From Polyangiaceae bacterium (GTDB taxonomy: Bacteria > Myxococcota_A > Polyangia > Polyangiales > Polyangiaceae), in assembly GCA_022842465.1 (NCBI GenBank), contig JALHPN010000007.1, positions 26,285 to 90,284 on the forward strand: 64,000 nucleotides of DNA, written 5' to 3'. This document shows, piece after piece, positions 7,681 through 15,942 of the stretch (positions are counted from its first letter, which is position 1; each line of letters starts with the position of its first letter). A program made the position numbers and the translations under genes. The notes beneath the pieces were generated by a model. It saw only the letters and a list, made by a program, of their open reading frames with translations, did not search any database and was not told the DNA's origin.

Positions 7681-8628
7681 ATGATCCGCGCCGAGCTCGA
7701 GTTTGCGACGCCGAGGAAGCTGCCGAAGGCGAGCAGCGTGAAGGGTCGCGTCGTCGTGCTCGACGTGGCGTTCGCCTCGGAGGCGAGCGGGGGCGGCTTC
7801 GAGAAGATCACGAAGCCCTTCCTCGACGGTCTCGGCTCACGGCTCGCCGCGTGGGTCGATCACCATGATCACGCGCTCCACGCCGCCTACGCGTCCGATC
7901 CGCGCTTCGTGCTCGCGACGAAGGCTCAGCACGGCGCGTGCCCCGAGATGATCACGCCCGAGATCGTGGCGCGCACCGGGAAGATCGACACCATCGTCTG
8001 CCACACCGACTTCGACGGTCTGTGCAGCGCGGCGAAGTGGATGCGCGAAGGGGTCGAGCCGTACCCCGGCGCCGACGACGACGCGCGCGCGATCGACACG
8101 CGGATGGGGACGCCGAGCGCGACGGCCCGCCGCTTCGACCGGGCCATCCGCGCCCGGCCGCGCGACATCGGGCTCCTCGGCGTCGTCGTGCGACACCTCG
8201 CCTCTGGCCTCGCCGACGAGTCGCTGTGGCGACCGATCCTCGAAGCAGGCGCCGAGCTCGAGGCCGTCGAGAAGACGACGACGGAGCTCGCCCGCGACTA
8301 CCGGCGCATCCCGATCGGCAGGCCGACCCTGCCGACGTGCACGTCGGTCGCCTTCCTCGACGTGACCCGCAAGCACCCGCCGCAGGGGCGCACACGGTAC
8401 GACAAGACGATGCTCCTCCTGCTCGGGCAGGAGCGCGCGTCGATCGCCGTGCTCCTCGACGGCGAGACCCTGACGTTCGCCGCGCCGTTCGACAGCGGCA
8501 TCAACTTCCTGTCCTTGCTCGGACTTTCCGGGGGGATGCCCACCCTCGTCTCCGTGTCCGCGGAGCACCTCGAGGACGTCCTGACGAAGCTCGGTATGCC
8601 CCACGGCGACGTCTCGACGCTGCGGTGA
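7681..8628 (+). CDS. DHH-family phosphoesterase-like protein
   Basis: I take ATG 7681 (MIRAELEFATPRK) because the ORF start at 7630 would overlap the divergent hisIE; a CGAGG lies 10 bases before it. Two metal-binding motifs typical of DHH phosphoesterases are present: WVDHHDH (Asp60-His62) and CHTDFDGLCSAAKW (His108-Gly113). In classical DHH proteins (RecJ, NrnA, GdpP) the DxDG motif comes first and DHH later, so the order is reversed here. A conserved-looking HGACPEM stretch lies between them. The C-terminal third (KTMLLLLGQERASIAVLLDGETLTFAAPFDSG) may play the part of the substrate-binding DHHA1 domain. The substrate is unknown. Confidence 0.7.
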   Translation: MIRAELEFATPRKLPKASSVKGRVVVLDVAFASEASGGGFEKITKPFLDGLGSRLAAWVDHHDHALHAAYASDPRFVLATKAQHGACPEMITPEIVARTGKIDTIVCHTDFDGLCSAAKWMREGVEPYPGADDDARAIDTRMGTPSATARRFDRAIRARPRDIGLLGVVVRHLASGLADESLWRPILEAGAELEAVEKTTTELARDYRRIPIGRPTLPTCTSVAFLDVTRKHPPQGRTRYDKTMLLLLGQERASIAVLLDGETLTFAAPFDSGINFLSLLGLSGGMPTLVSVSAEHLEDVLTKLGMPHGDVSTLR

Positions 8629-8740
8629 CCACCCCCATCTGCGCGGTTGGGGCTCACCCCTGCGGGTAGGAGGCTTCAGGCAAGAGTGTGACATGGCGGT
8701 TTCTCCATGGAAACCGGTTGCTTCAAGGGTGCAATCAGCG

Positions 8741-8770
8741 TTGACCCCCCCTGCGGCCTCATGCTAGCTG
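8741..8770 (+). promoter_or_regulatory. Weak sigma-70-type promoter candidate
   Basis: TTGACC at 8741 is followed after 18 bases by TAGCTG at 8765, about 114 bases before the acetyltransferase-like gene. The -35 is good but the -10 is poor, so this is only a candidate. Confidence 0.25.
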
Positions 8771-8883
8771 CCTTCCAACGTTGCAATCCGGACGCGGCGG
8801 CGCGTTGCAGGGTCGCAAGGTAGGGGTCAGGGGCGGGGGCCGTGACGGCACCCATGCCCCCTTCGAAGAGGTGGGTGACTTCG

Positions 8884-9891
8884 ATGGTTGCACGAGCGTG
8901 GGCTACGAGCCGGGTCCAGGACACGAAGACGTGGGAGCGAGCGTCGCAGCTCGGCCGTGGGACGCTGACGCAGAGTCACACCCACCGCGGCGTCGAGGAG
9001 ATGTTCGTGCAGAACGACGCCGTGTCGCTCTGCCTCCTCCTCAATCGCCGCGCGAAGACGATGCGGGTCATCGACTTTCGCGCCGGGCCGAGCCACGCGA
9101 AGCGCGCGTTCGTCCTGAAGCTCGCGAAGCGCGAGGGGATCGAGAAGGTCTACACGCTCGTCGAGCGTGACGAGGTCTCGACGTGGTCGAAGCTGGGCTT
9201 CGCGCGCGAGGCGAACATCCCTGGCTTCTACAAGCGGAGCGACGCCTTCATCCTCGGCTGCTCGGCGAACGCGCAGCACGAGAGCGAGGTGCGCATCGCG
9301 CTCTCCTCCCCCGCGGCGGACGACGAGGACGACGTCGCGACCGACGAGCACTCGGCCGCGTACGATCTCGCAGAGAAGACGCTCGCGACCGCGAAGAAGC
9401 ACAACAAGGAGCTCCTCGACCGGGCCCTCCCCCCGGCGAAGCTCGTCGCGGTGAAGGAGTCGGACATCAAGAAGGCGCTCGAGAAGGCGCTCAAGACCGG
9501 GCGCGCGCTGACGGCGTTCGAGCCGTTCGGCCGGGACGTCGAGCGGCGCTTCTTCCAGATCACGGCGCGCGGCGGCTTCGAGCTCGTCGCGTCGCTCGAG
9601 GCGCAGTCGTGCTTCGGCAACGCGTTCCTCGAGCTGCTCACGGCGCCGAAGACCGAGGCCGAGCGCCTCGCGACGGTGTCGGCGCTCCGGACGATCTGCG
9701 ACAAGCTCCTCGCCGAGGGCGTCGTCAGCTGCTTCGCGCTCGCGCCGAGCGACGACGTCGCCCTCGCGACGGCCTTCGTACACAACGGCTTCCGCCGGAC
9801 GGGCCTCCTCCAGGATCACCTCGCGGTCGGGCGCGAGCGGAAGGACGCGATCGTCTGGTCGCGGAAGCTCGCGAACCCGGCCGCGGACTAG
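8884..9891 (+). CDS. Protein with two GNAT acetyltransferase-like domains
   Basis: The first half (about residues 25-140) has GNAT features: SLCLLLNRRAKTMRVIDFRAG as the beta strands, then AKRAFVLKLAKREGIEKVYTLV where the acetyl-CoA loop should lie, and KLGFAREANIPGFYKRSDAFILG as the typical C-terminal YKR.D.. strand. The second half (about 200-325) repeats the pattern weakly (CFGNAFLELLT, LAEGVVSCFALAPSD, FVHNGFRRTGLLQDHL). A charged linker separates them. Neither half shows a textbook QxxGxG/A loop. Several starts are possible; ATG 8884 keeps the apparent domain whole, and Met 9001 is the shortest plausible. The substrate cannot be inferred from neighbours. Confidence 0.6.
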   Translation: MVARAWATSRVQDTKTWERASQLGRGTLTQSHTHRGVEEMFVQNDAVSLCLLLNRRAKTMRVIDFRAGPSHAKRAFVLKLAKREGIEKVYTLVERDEVSTWSKLGFAREANIPGFYKRSDAFILGCSANAQHESEVRIALSSPAADDEDDVATDEHSAAYDLAEKTLATAKKHNKELLDRALPPAKLVAVKESDIKKALEKALKTGRALTAFEPFGRDVERRFFQITARGGFELVASLEAQSCFGNAFLELLTAPKTEAERLATVSALRTICDKLLAEGVVSCFALAPSDDVALATAFVHNGFRRTGLLQDHLAVGRERKDAIVWSRKLANPAAD

Positions 9892-9911
9892 CTTCAGCGC
9901 GGAGAGGATGA

Positions 9912-10496
9912 ATGAGCGAGGACTTCGTGATCTGGGGCGCCAGCACGGTCGCCGACGCGGCCATCGTGCGCGACCTCGAGGGTTTCGACGACGAGTTCGG
10001 CCTGACGATCGGCAAGCCTCTGCTGAAGGGATTTCCGACCGATGTCGAGTTCCACATGGACCCGGACTTCCCGAAAGACCGCGTGCTTGCCGACAACGTC
10101 GAGAACGAGAACATGGTCGTGCTCGTCTCCGAGGCTGCCCACCGCTTCCTCCTCGCGCAGCAGCTCTCGCAGGTGGAGTACCTGCCGGTGACCATCGTCG
10201 ACCAGGAGGGCCGACCGGCCAGTACCGGTCACGTCATCGTCAACCCCGTCGACCCCGTGGACGCCATCGACATGGCTCGATCGGAGCTCGAGATGAGCGA
10301 GATCAGCGAAGGCTACATCGACACGATGGACAAGCTCGTCCTGGCCCCGGAGCGCATCCCCGCCGACCGGCACCTCTTCAGGCTCGAGGGCTTTCGCAGG
10401 GTGGTGGTGGTGCGCCGCAGCCTGGCGCAGGCCATCGACCTGCAGGGCTTCACGGGCTTCGGCTGGATCGAGATCGACGACTACCCCGACAACTGA
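9912..10496 (+). CDS. Imm11 (DUF1629, MXAN_0049-type) immunity protein
   Basis: The 194-residue protein reads like the Imm11 family: VEYLPVTIVDQEGRP followed by HVIVNPVDPVDAIDMARS in the centre, and FRRVVVVRRSLAQAI then GFTGFGWIEI at the C-terminus. In Myxococcus, MXAN_0049 is the immunity partner of a secreted nuclease-type toxin. GGAGAGG lies just before ATG 9912. There is no signal peptide, as expected for a cytoplasmic immunity factor. No toxin gene is next to it: upstream is the acetyltransferase-like protein and downstream a 385-base gap, so it is an orphan immunity gene or has lost its partner. Confidence 0.75.
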   Translation: MSEDFVIWGASTVADAAIVRDLEGFDDEFGLTIGKPLLKGFPTDVEFHMDPDFPKDRVLADNVENENMVVLVSEAAHRFLLAQQLSQVEYLPVTIVDQEGRPASTGHVIVNPVDPVDAIDMARSELEMSEISEGYIDTMDKLVLAPERIPADRHLFRLEGFRRVVVVRRSLAQAIDLQGFTGFGWIEIDDYPDN

Positions 10497-10881
10497 ACGA
10501 CGGTTCGGCTGATTGCCAAACCCGTCACGGGGGCGAGAGGGCTTGCAGTAGATTCGCGGGCGACGCGACCGCGAACACGTCGGGCGGCGCGCGCACGGGC
10601 GGTCGCGCAGCCGCGCGAGGATGTCGGAAGCGAAGGTCTCCGAACGCCACCTCGCGACGGGATCATTCGCGAGCTCGCCCTCGTGCGTCGAGCGGTCCGC
10701 GCTGCGCTGACCGCGTCAGCGGAGCCCAGGTTGGCGAAGGGCCCCGCCTGGTGGATCCTGGGTCGCTCACGACCGGCACCGGCAACGTGGGGGTAGGTGC
10801 GAGAAACCCACGTTCGATCCGGCACTTGCCGTCGTAGAGAGGTTCAAGTGAACAACGACGGCGGACGCGCGCCTCGGCAGG
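10497..10881. other. 385-base non-coding gap with one small hairpin
   Basis: I find no convincing gene in this stretch; the 114-residue minus-strand ORF covering it is Arg/Ser-rich and without domain features. It holds an inverted repeat at 10785-10813 (ACGTGGG and CCCACGT around a 15-base loop) about 70 bases before the TTG start of the next gene. No T-run follows, so it is more likely a regulatory site than a terminator. Confidence 0.5.
10785..10813. repeat. Inverted repeat upstream of the Pro-rich protein gene
   Basis: ACGTGGG (10785-10791) pairs with CCCACGT (10807-10813). The arms are short but perfect and lie in the presumed leader or promoter of the gene starting at 10882. Confidence 0.4.
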
Positions 10882-11640
10882 TTGTTTGCGTCTCAGCCGA
10901 TCGTGGCGGCTCCGAAATCCACGCTCGCCGAACCCTCGAGCGACGCCGACCGTCTCACGATGGTCGACGACGACGCGGACGACACCGAGGCGGACATCAC
11001 GCTCGTCGGGGATCCGTGGACGCGAAGCGGCGAGCACCCCATCGCGCAGGCGGCGCGCGGGGCTGGAAAGAAGAAGAGTGACATCCGCGAGCTCCTCGCG
11101 CGTCGGACGTCGTCCGGCGTCGTGTCGGTCGCGAGCGTGCAGCGCGGAGCGGAGGTCCCGAGGCCGACGCCGTCCGCCGCGCCGCGGCCGCGGCGCGCGG
11201 ACTCCGCGCGCGTGAGCGAGACCTCGGCGATGTCGCCGAGCGTGAGAGGGGAGGAGCACGTGAGCTCGCCGGAGCCGCCGCCCCCGCCTCCTGTGCGTGC
11301 CGTCGCGCCGCTGCGCCCGGTCATCCCCGCACCGCCCGTCCCGATCGTGGCCCCGGTCGCCGTCGCCGTCGCGGAGCCCGTCGCCGACGCCTGCGCGCCT
11401 CCGTTGCGCCCGACGGAGGAGGCGTTCGACGTCGCCTACGAGGACGAGCTCCGGAGGATGTCGGGCGGCTCGCTCGCCAGCGTCACGCGCCTCGTCGTGA
11501 CCGCGCTCCTCTTCACCGTGCTGGTCGCGGTCGGGCTCGCGCGGCTGCCGCTCCGGGCCGTCGCGCTCGTCGCGCGCGCGCTCGCGGCGCACTGGACGCG
11601 CGCGGCCGCGATCGTCTCGGAGCGCGCGCGCTCACGGTGA
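10882..11640 (+). CDS. Pro-rich protein with C-terminal membrane segment, function unknown
   Basis: The frame is open from just after a TGA at 10849. The only start before the acidic region is TTG 10882; ATG 10960 is the alternative. The protein has an acidic N-terminal part (TMVDDDADDTEADITLVG), a basic patch (GAGKKKSDIRELLARR), a long disordered Pro/Ala/Val stretch (~85-165), and one strong hydrophobic segment near the C-terminus (LVVTALLFTVLVAVGLARL). It may be a tail-anchored inner-membrane protein. No family is recognised. Its last 9 bases overlap the 3' end of the convergent pdxH. Confidence 0.55.
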   Translation: MFASQPIVAAPKSTLAEPSSDADRLTMVDDDADDTEADITLVGDPWTRSGEHPIAQAARGAGKKKSDIRELLARRTSSGVVSVASVQRGAEVPRPTPSAAPRPRRADSARVSETSAMSPSVRGEEHVSSPEPPPPPPVRAVAPLRPVIPAPPVPIVAPVAVAVAEPVADACAPPLRPTEEAFDVAYEDELRRMSGGSLASVTRLVVTALLFTVLVAVGLARLPLRAVALVARALAAHWTRAAAIVSERARSR

Positions 11641-12285
11641 GAGGCGCTCGATCGTCCACGTGTCGCTCGCCGGGGCGGCGCGCCGGTAGACGATCCGATC
11701 GTGGAGGCGGCTCGGCCTCCCCTGCCAGAGCTCGACGCGGTCGGGGACGAGCCCGTACCCGCCCCAGTTCGGGGGGCACGGCACCCCGTCGTCCTCCCCG
11801 AACCGCGCGCGCACCTCGGCGAGCTCGGCTTCCAGGGCGGCGCGGCCCGCGATGACCGAGCTCTGCCGCGACGCCCAGGCGCCGAGCTGGCTCTCGCGCG
11901 GGCGCGTCCGGAAGTAGGCCTCGCTGTCGGCGCGGGAGATCCTCGCGACCCTGCCCGTCACCCGGAGCTGCCGCTCGAGCAGGACCCAGAAGAAGGTGGC
12001 CGACGCGACCGGGTTCTCCTCGAGATCCCGCCCCTTGTCGCTGTCGTAGTTCGTGAAGAAGACGAGCCCGCGCGCGTCGTGGGCCCGGACGAGGACGACC
12101 CGCGCCGACGGCGCTCCGCTCGCCGAGACGGTAGCCAGCATCATCGCGTTCGGCTCCGGGTGCCCCGCGGCGACGGCCTCCCCGAGCCAGCGGTCGATCT
12201 GCTTGTCGGGAGAGGGATCCACGTCGCGCTCGTCGAGGCCGGCGCGGGCGTAGTCGGTGCGGAGTCGGCTCAGGTCTACGGCCAT
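11632..12285 (-). CDS. pdxH: Pyridoxamine 5'-phosphate oxidase
   Basis: PdxH oxidises pyridoxine or pyridoxamine 5'-phosphate to PLP with FMN. The 217 residues match the family length. Diagnostic parts are HPEPNAMMLATVSASGAPSARVVLVR, FFTNYDSDKGRDLEENP (FMN phosphate binding), ATFFWVLLERQLRVTGRV, RPRESQLGAWASRQS, PPNWGGYGLVPDRVELWQG and the C-terminal RLHDRIVYRR...W.IERLSP that ends nearly all PdxH proteins. The real start is ATG 12285 (MAVDLSRLRTDYARAG); the 1464-residue frame that contains it is a shadow of the neighbours. Confidence 0.96.
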   Translation of the reverse strand: MAVDLSRLRTDYARAGLDERDVDPSPDKQIDRWLGEAVAAGHPEPNAMMLATVSASGAPSARVVLVRAHDARGLVFFTNYDSDKGRDLEENPVASATFFWVLLERQLRVTGRVARISRADSEAYFRTRPRESQLGAWASRQSSVIAGRAALEAELAEVRARFGEDDGVPCPPNWGGYGLVPDRVELWQGRPSRLHDRIVYRRAAPASDTWTIERLSP

Positions 12286-12366
12286 CGATCCGCTTCCTAG
12301 CGCCCGTTCCGTCACGCGACCAGCTCTGTTACGTTCCCGCCGAGAGTCGTTCGCGGGGAGAGCACC

Positions 12367-14397
12367 ATGGCTGACATGTCCGGCGTCGAGGTCACGGTCG
12401 ATGCTCCTCCTCGCGTGAACGGAGAGGCGCCCTCGCCGCTCGTCGCGAAGATGGCTCGACTCGCCGAGCTCCTCGCGGGCGACACGCGCGTCGCGCAGGC
12501 GGCCGACGTCGTCACGCGACCGCACCCGCTCCTCGTCGCCGTGCTCCGCGAGGGCGCGGTCGTCGTCGCCGCGCCCGCCGAGGTGTGGGATCGCGGGCGC
12601 GAGCTCCTGAAGCCGTACGCGTCGCGCTTCGCGGAGGGCTCCGCGATGCTCGTCCTCATCGGCTACCCCGAGAGCGTCGACCTCGCCCAGGCGATGAACC
12701 GCGGGCTCGCGAGCATCGTCACGGCGACGCCCTCGGCCGACGAGCTCTTCCTCGCCGGCACGCGCGCCTTCGAGCTCATCGAGGCCAAGTCGCGCGCGGA
12801 GATGCGCCAGAAGTCCCTCACGCGGTACCGCTACGAGCTCGGCGAGCTCGTCAACATCGCGCGGGCGATGACCACGGAGCGGGACGTGAACAAGCTCCTC
12901 GGGGTCATCCTCGAGAAGAGCCGCTTCGTCACCGGCGCGGACGCGGGCAGCATCTACGTCGTCGAGGAGGAGGCGAGCGCCGCAGACTCCGGCGCGGGCC
13001 CCGAGAGTCGCGTTCGCGGGCCCATGCTTCGCTTCAAGCTCTCGCAGAACGAGTCGGTCCACTACGACTCGCGCGAGTTCACGATGCCGATCTCGAACCG
13101 CTCGATCGCGGGCGGAGCCGTCGTCGCGAAGAAGCCGATCAACATCGAGGACGCGTACGACATCCCGGCGGGGGCACCCTACGGCTTCGATCGCCGCTTC
13201 GACGAGAAGATCGGCTACCGCACCAAGTCGATGCTCACCGTGCCGCTCATCTCGCAGCGGGACGAGGTGATCGGGGTCATCCAGCTCATCAACAAGAAGA
13301 AGGACCCCGAGAAGAAGCTCTTCACGAAGGAGGACGTGGAGGAGCAAGTCATCCCCTTCGACCAACGGAGCGAGGAGCTCCTCGGCATGGTCGCCGCGCA
13401 GGCAGGCGCGAGCCTCGAGAACGCGCTCCTCTACGAGGAGATCCGGAAGCTCTTCGACGGGTTCGTCCGCGCGAGCGTGGAGGCGATCGAGTCGCGGGAT
13501 CCCACGACGAGCGGTCACTCGCGCCGCGTCGCGGACCTCACCGTGTCGCTCGCGAAGGTCGTCGACGCCCACGCCCAGGGGCCCTACCGCGACGCGCACT
13601 TCACGCGCGAGGACCTCCGCGAGCTCGAGTACGCGAGCCTCCTCCACGACTTCGGCAAGATCGGCGTGCGCGAGAAGGTCCTCGTCAAGGCGAAGAAGCT
13701 CTACGAGGACAAGCTCACGCAGATCCGCGCGCGCTTCGACTTCGTGTCGCGCTCGCTCGAGGCCGACGTGCTCCGCCGGAAGCTCGTCGCGATCGAGCGC
13801 GGCGCGCCGAAGGCCGACCTCGACGCGCTCGACCGCGAGCTCGCCGCGCGGCGCGCGGAGCTCGACGAGGCGTGGGCGATCATCGAGCACGCGAACGAGC
13901 CCACCGTCCTCGCGGCCGGCGACTTCGCGAAGATCGAGCAGCTCGCGAAGGAGACGTACTTCGACCTCCGCGGCGACATGCGCTTTCTCCTCGAGGAGGA
14001 CGAAGCAGTCGCCCTCAGCGTCAAGCGCGGATCCCTCACGGCGAAGGAGTACGACGAGATCACGAGCCACGTCGTGCACACCTTCAAGTTCCTCTCCCAG
14101 ATCCCGTGGGGGAAGCAGTTCCGGCGCGTGCCCCAGATCGCGGGTGCCCACCACGAGCGCCTGAACGGCACGGGCTACCCGAACCGCCTGCGCGCGGAGG
14201 AGATCCCCGTCCAGTCGAAGATGATGAGCATCTCGGACATCTTCGATGCGCTCACCGCGAGCGACCGCCCCTACAAGAAGGCGGTGCCCGTCGAGCGCGC
14301 CGTGGACATCCTCGAGTACGGCGTGAAGGACCAGCACCTCGATCCGGAGCTCGTTCGGATCTTCCGCGAGGCGCGCGTCTGGGATCGCATCCCCTGA
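12367..14397 (+). CDS. GAF/HD-GYP domain protein, candidate c-di-GMP phosphodiesterase
   Basis: Residues ~50-140 look like a degenerate receiver-type module. Residues ~160-360 form a GAF domain (GVILEKSRFVTGADAGSIYVVEEE, KSMLTVPLISQRDEVIGVIQLINKK). From ~370 comes an HD-GYP domain: SRDPTTSGHSRRVADLT, LLHDFGKIGV with His427-Asp428, HHERLNGTGYP (His595 to Pro605) and SISDIFDALTASDRPYKKA. The HHExxDGxGYP motif has Asn600 instead of Asp, and about 100 residues, largely helical, are inserted between the HD and HHE motifs, where typical proteins have about 60 in total. c-di-GMP hydrolysis is the family activity. A GGGGAGAG precedes ATG 12367. Confidence 0.85.
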   Translation: MADMSGVEVTVDAPPRVNGEAPSPLVAKMARLAELLAGDTRVAQAADVVTRPHPLLVAVLREGAVVVAAPAEVWDRGRELLKPYASRFAEGSAMLVLIGYPESVDLAQAMNRGLASIVTATPSADELFLAGTRAFELIEAKSRAEMRQKSLTRYRYELGELVNIARAMTTERDVNKLLGVILEKSRFVTGADAGSIYVVEEEASAADSGAGPESRVRGPMLRFKLSQNESVHYDSREFTMPISNRSIAGGAVVAKKPINIEDAYDIPAGAPYGFDRRFDEKIGYRTKSMLTVPLISQRDEVIGVIQLINKKKDPEKKLFTKEDVEEQVIPFDQRSEELLGMVAAQAGASLENALLYEEIRKLFDGFVRASVEAIESRDPTTSGHSRRVADLTVSLAKVVDAHAQGPYRDAHFTREDLRELEYASLLHDFGKIGVREKVLVKAKKLYEDKLTQIRARFDFVSRSLEADVLRRKLVAIERGAPKADLDALDRELAARRAELDEAWAIIEHANEPTVLAAGDFAKIEQLAKETYFDLRGDMRFLLEEDEAVALSVKRGSLTAKEYDEITSHVVHTFKFLSQIPWGKQFRRVPQIAGAHHERLNGTGYPNRLRAEEIPVQSKMMSISDIFDALTASDRPYKKAVPVERAVDILEYGVKDQHLDPELVRIFREARVWDRIP

Positions 14398-14451
14398 CGC
14401 ACGGCCTCGTTCTGGGCCACGCTCGGCGTCTCGTGGCATGATGCGCCCCGC

Positions 14452-15942
14452 ATGGGCGAGACGACGACGACGGGCATCCGCGTCGCGGCGATCGTGGCGG
14501 TCCTCGCCTCGTCGCTGACGACCTCCGCGGCGCACGCGCAGACCGCCGCGCCGAAGCCGGCGCCTCCGGCGACGGACGCCGCGTCGACGCAGCCCGAGCC
14601 GCCGCCCTGGAACCCGGCGGTCGAGGCCGATCCGCCGCTCCTCCCTGCGCCCGCGGGGCTCGGGCCGCTCTCGACCTCGGGCAGCGACGTGCGCGACGAC
14701 GGCGCGCGCGCCTCCGTGGATCCAGCGAAGGAGCGCGCGCTCGAGGCGCGTGTCGCGGCGCTCGAGGCGAAGCTCGCCCAGAAGAAGCGCGTCCCCGACA
14801 CGAGCCCGTGGGGGCTGTGGCGCCATCTGAAGATCGGCGGCTTCGTCCAGCCGCAGCTGCTCGTCCAGAGCGTGAACGCCGCGGCGTCGCCGAACCAGAT
14901 CGGAGGGTCGCTCCCGCCGGGCATCTCGGCGAACGACGTCATCGCGCAGGCCGACGGCACGACGACGAACGGCACCTTCTTCCGCCTCCGCCGCACGCGG
15001 CTCCGGACGACGTACGAGACGGACGCGATGCGCTTCTACGTGCAGATCGAGGCCCTCCCGATGACGGGAGAGGCGCCGCAGCCGTCCACGATCGTCCGCA
15101 ACGCGGAGGCGACGGGCAAGATCCACTGGACCGACGACGCGCTCACGGAGGTCACCGCCGGGCTCTTCATGGTGCCCTTCCGGTACGAGCTCACCGAGAC
15201 GTCGAACGTGCGACCCTTCGTCGAGCGCACCGCGTTCGCGCAGAACGCCTTCCCGCTCGAGCGGGACCTCGGCGTCCACGTGAAGACGACCGCGCTCGGG
15301 CAGAGGCTCACCGTCGACCTCGCGCTGGTCAACGGGCAGCGGCTCGGCGAGGGAAAGTTCGTCGTCCTCCCCGATCTGAACCCGAGCAAGGACTTCGTCG
15401 GGTGGGCGTCCTACGCGATCGGCCCCGTGCTCCTCGGCTTCAACGGCTACATCGGGCGCGGGCAAGCGATCGACGGGGCGAACTTGCGCTTCAAGCAGTT
15501 CGATCGGTGGGCGCTGAACGTGTTCGCGCAGGCGAAGGGGACGCTCGTGCCCGTCCTCGGCGAGACGCGCGTGATCTCGGAGCTCACGTTCGGGACGAAC
15601 ATGGACACCGGCGTCCGCTACGCGACCGGCCTCCCCGCGATCCCGACGACGTTCACCGCGAACGTCACGAGCACGCGGCAGCGGGCGTTCTACGCGCGTC
15701 TCGAGCAGGAGCTCGGGGACGTGGCGCTCGTGGGGTACCGCTACGACGTCTACGTGCCCGACTACGAGCTGAAGGAGAACGGCCGCGACACGCACACGTT
15801 CCTCGCGGGCGCGCGCTTCTCGCAGAACCTCCGCTGGACGAACGAGCTCTCGCTGGTGACCGACGAGGTCCACGCGCCCGGGACGCTGCCTCCCGGACGG
15901 CGCCTGCTCGCGCTCTCGAGCGTGCTCCAGGCGCAGTTCTAG
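14452..15942 (+). CDS. Phosphate-selective porin O/P-like outer-membrane protein
   Basis: A signal peptide (AAIVAVLASSLTTSAAHAQ) is followed by a Pro-rich region, a short coiled coil (ALEARVAALEAKLAQKK) and then a long beta-barrel segment starting LKIGGFVQPQLLVQS. Family features include FRLRRTRLRTTYETDAMRFYVQIE, the EVTAGLFMVPFRYELTETS strand, RDLGVHV and the C-terminal LALSSVLQAQF ending in Phe. The N-terminal coiled coil plus barrel is typical of OprO/OprP-type porins of Deltaproteobacteria-like lineages, where ion specificity is not assured. Its TAG stop overlaps the stop of the convergent downstream gene. Confidence 0.8.
   Translation: MGETTTTGIRVAAIVAVLASSLTTSAAHAQTAAPKPAPPATDAASTQPEPPPWNPAVEADPPLLPAPAGLGPLSTSGSDVRDDGARASVDPAKERALEARVAALEAKLAQKKRVPDTSPWGLWRHLKIGGFVQPQLLVQSVNAAASPNQIGGSLPPGISANDVIAQADGTTTNGTFFRLRRTRLRTTYETDAMRFYVQIEALPMTGEAPQPSTIVRNAEATGKIHWTDDALTEVTAGLFMVPFRYELTETSNVRPFVERTAFAQNAFPLERDLGVHVKTTALGQRLTVDLALVNGQRLGEGKFVVLPDLNPSKDFVGWASYAIGPVLLGFNGYIGRGQAIDGANLRFKQFDRWALNVFAQAKGTLVPVLGETRVISELTFGTNMDTGVRYATGLPAIPTTFTANVTSTRQRAFYARLEQELGDVALVGYRYDVYVPDYELKENGRDTHTFLAGARFSQNLRWTNELSLVTDEVHAPGTLPPGRRLLALSSVLQAQF

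Noticed and set aside
10481-10825. 114-residue minus ORF filling the gap after the Imm11 gene
   Set aside because: Arg/Ser/Ala-rich, no start signal and no domain; consistent with chance in GC-rich DNA.
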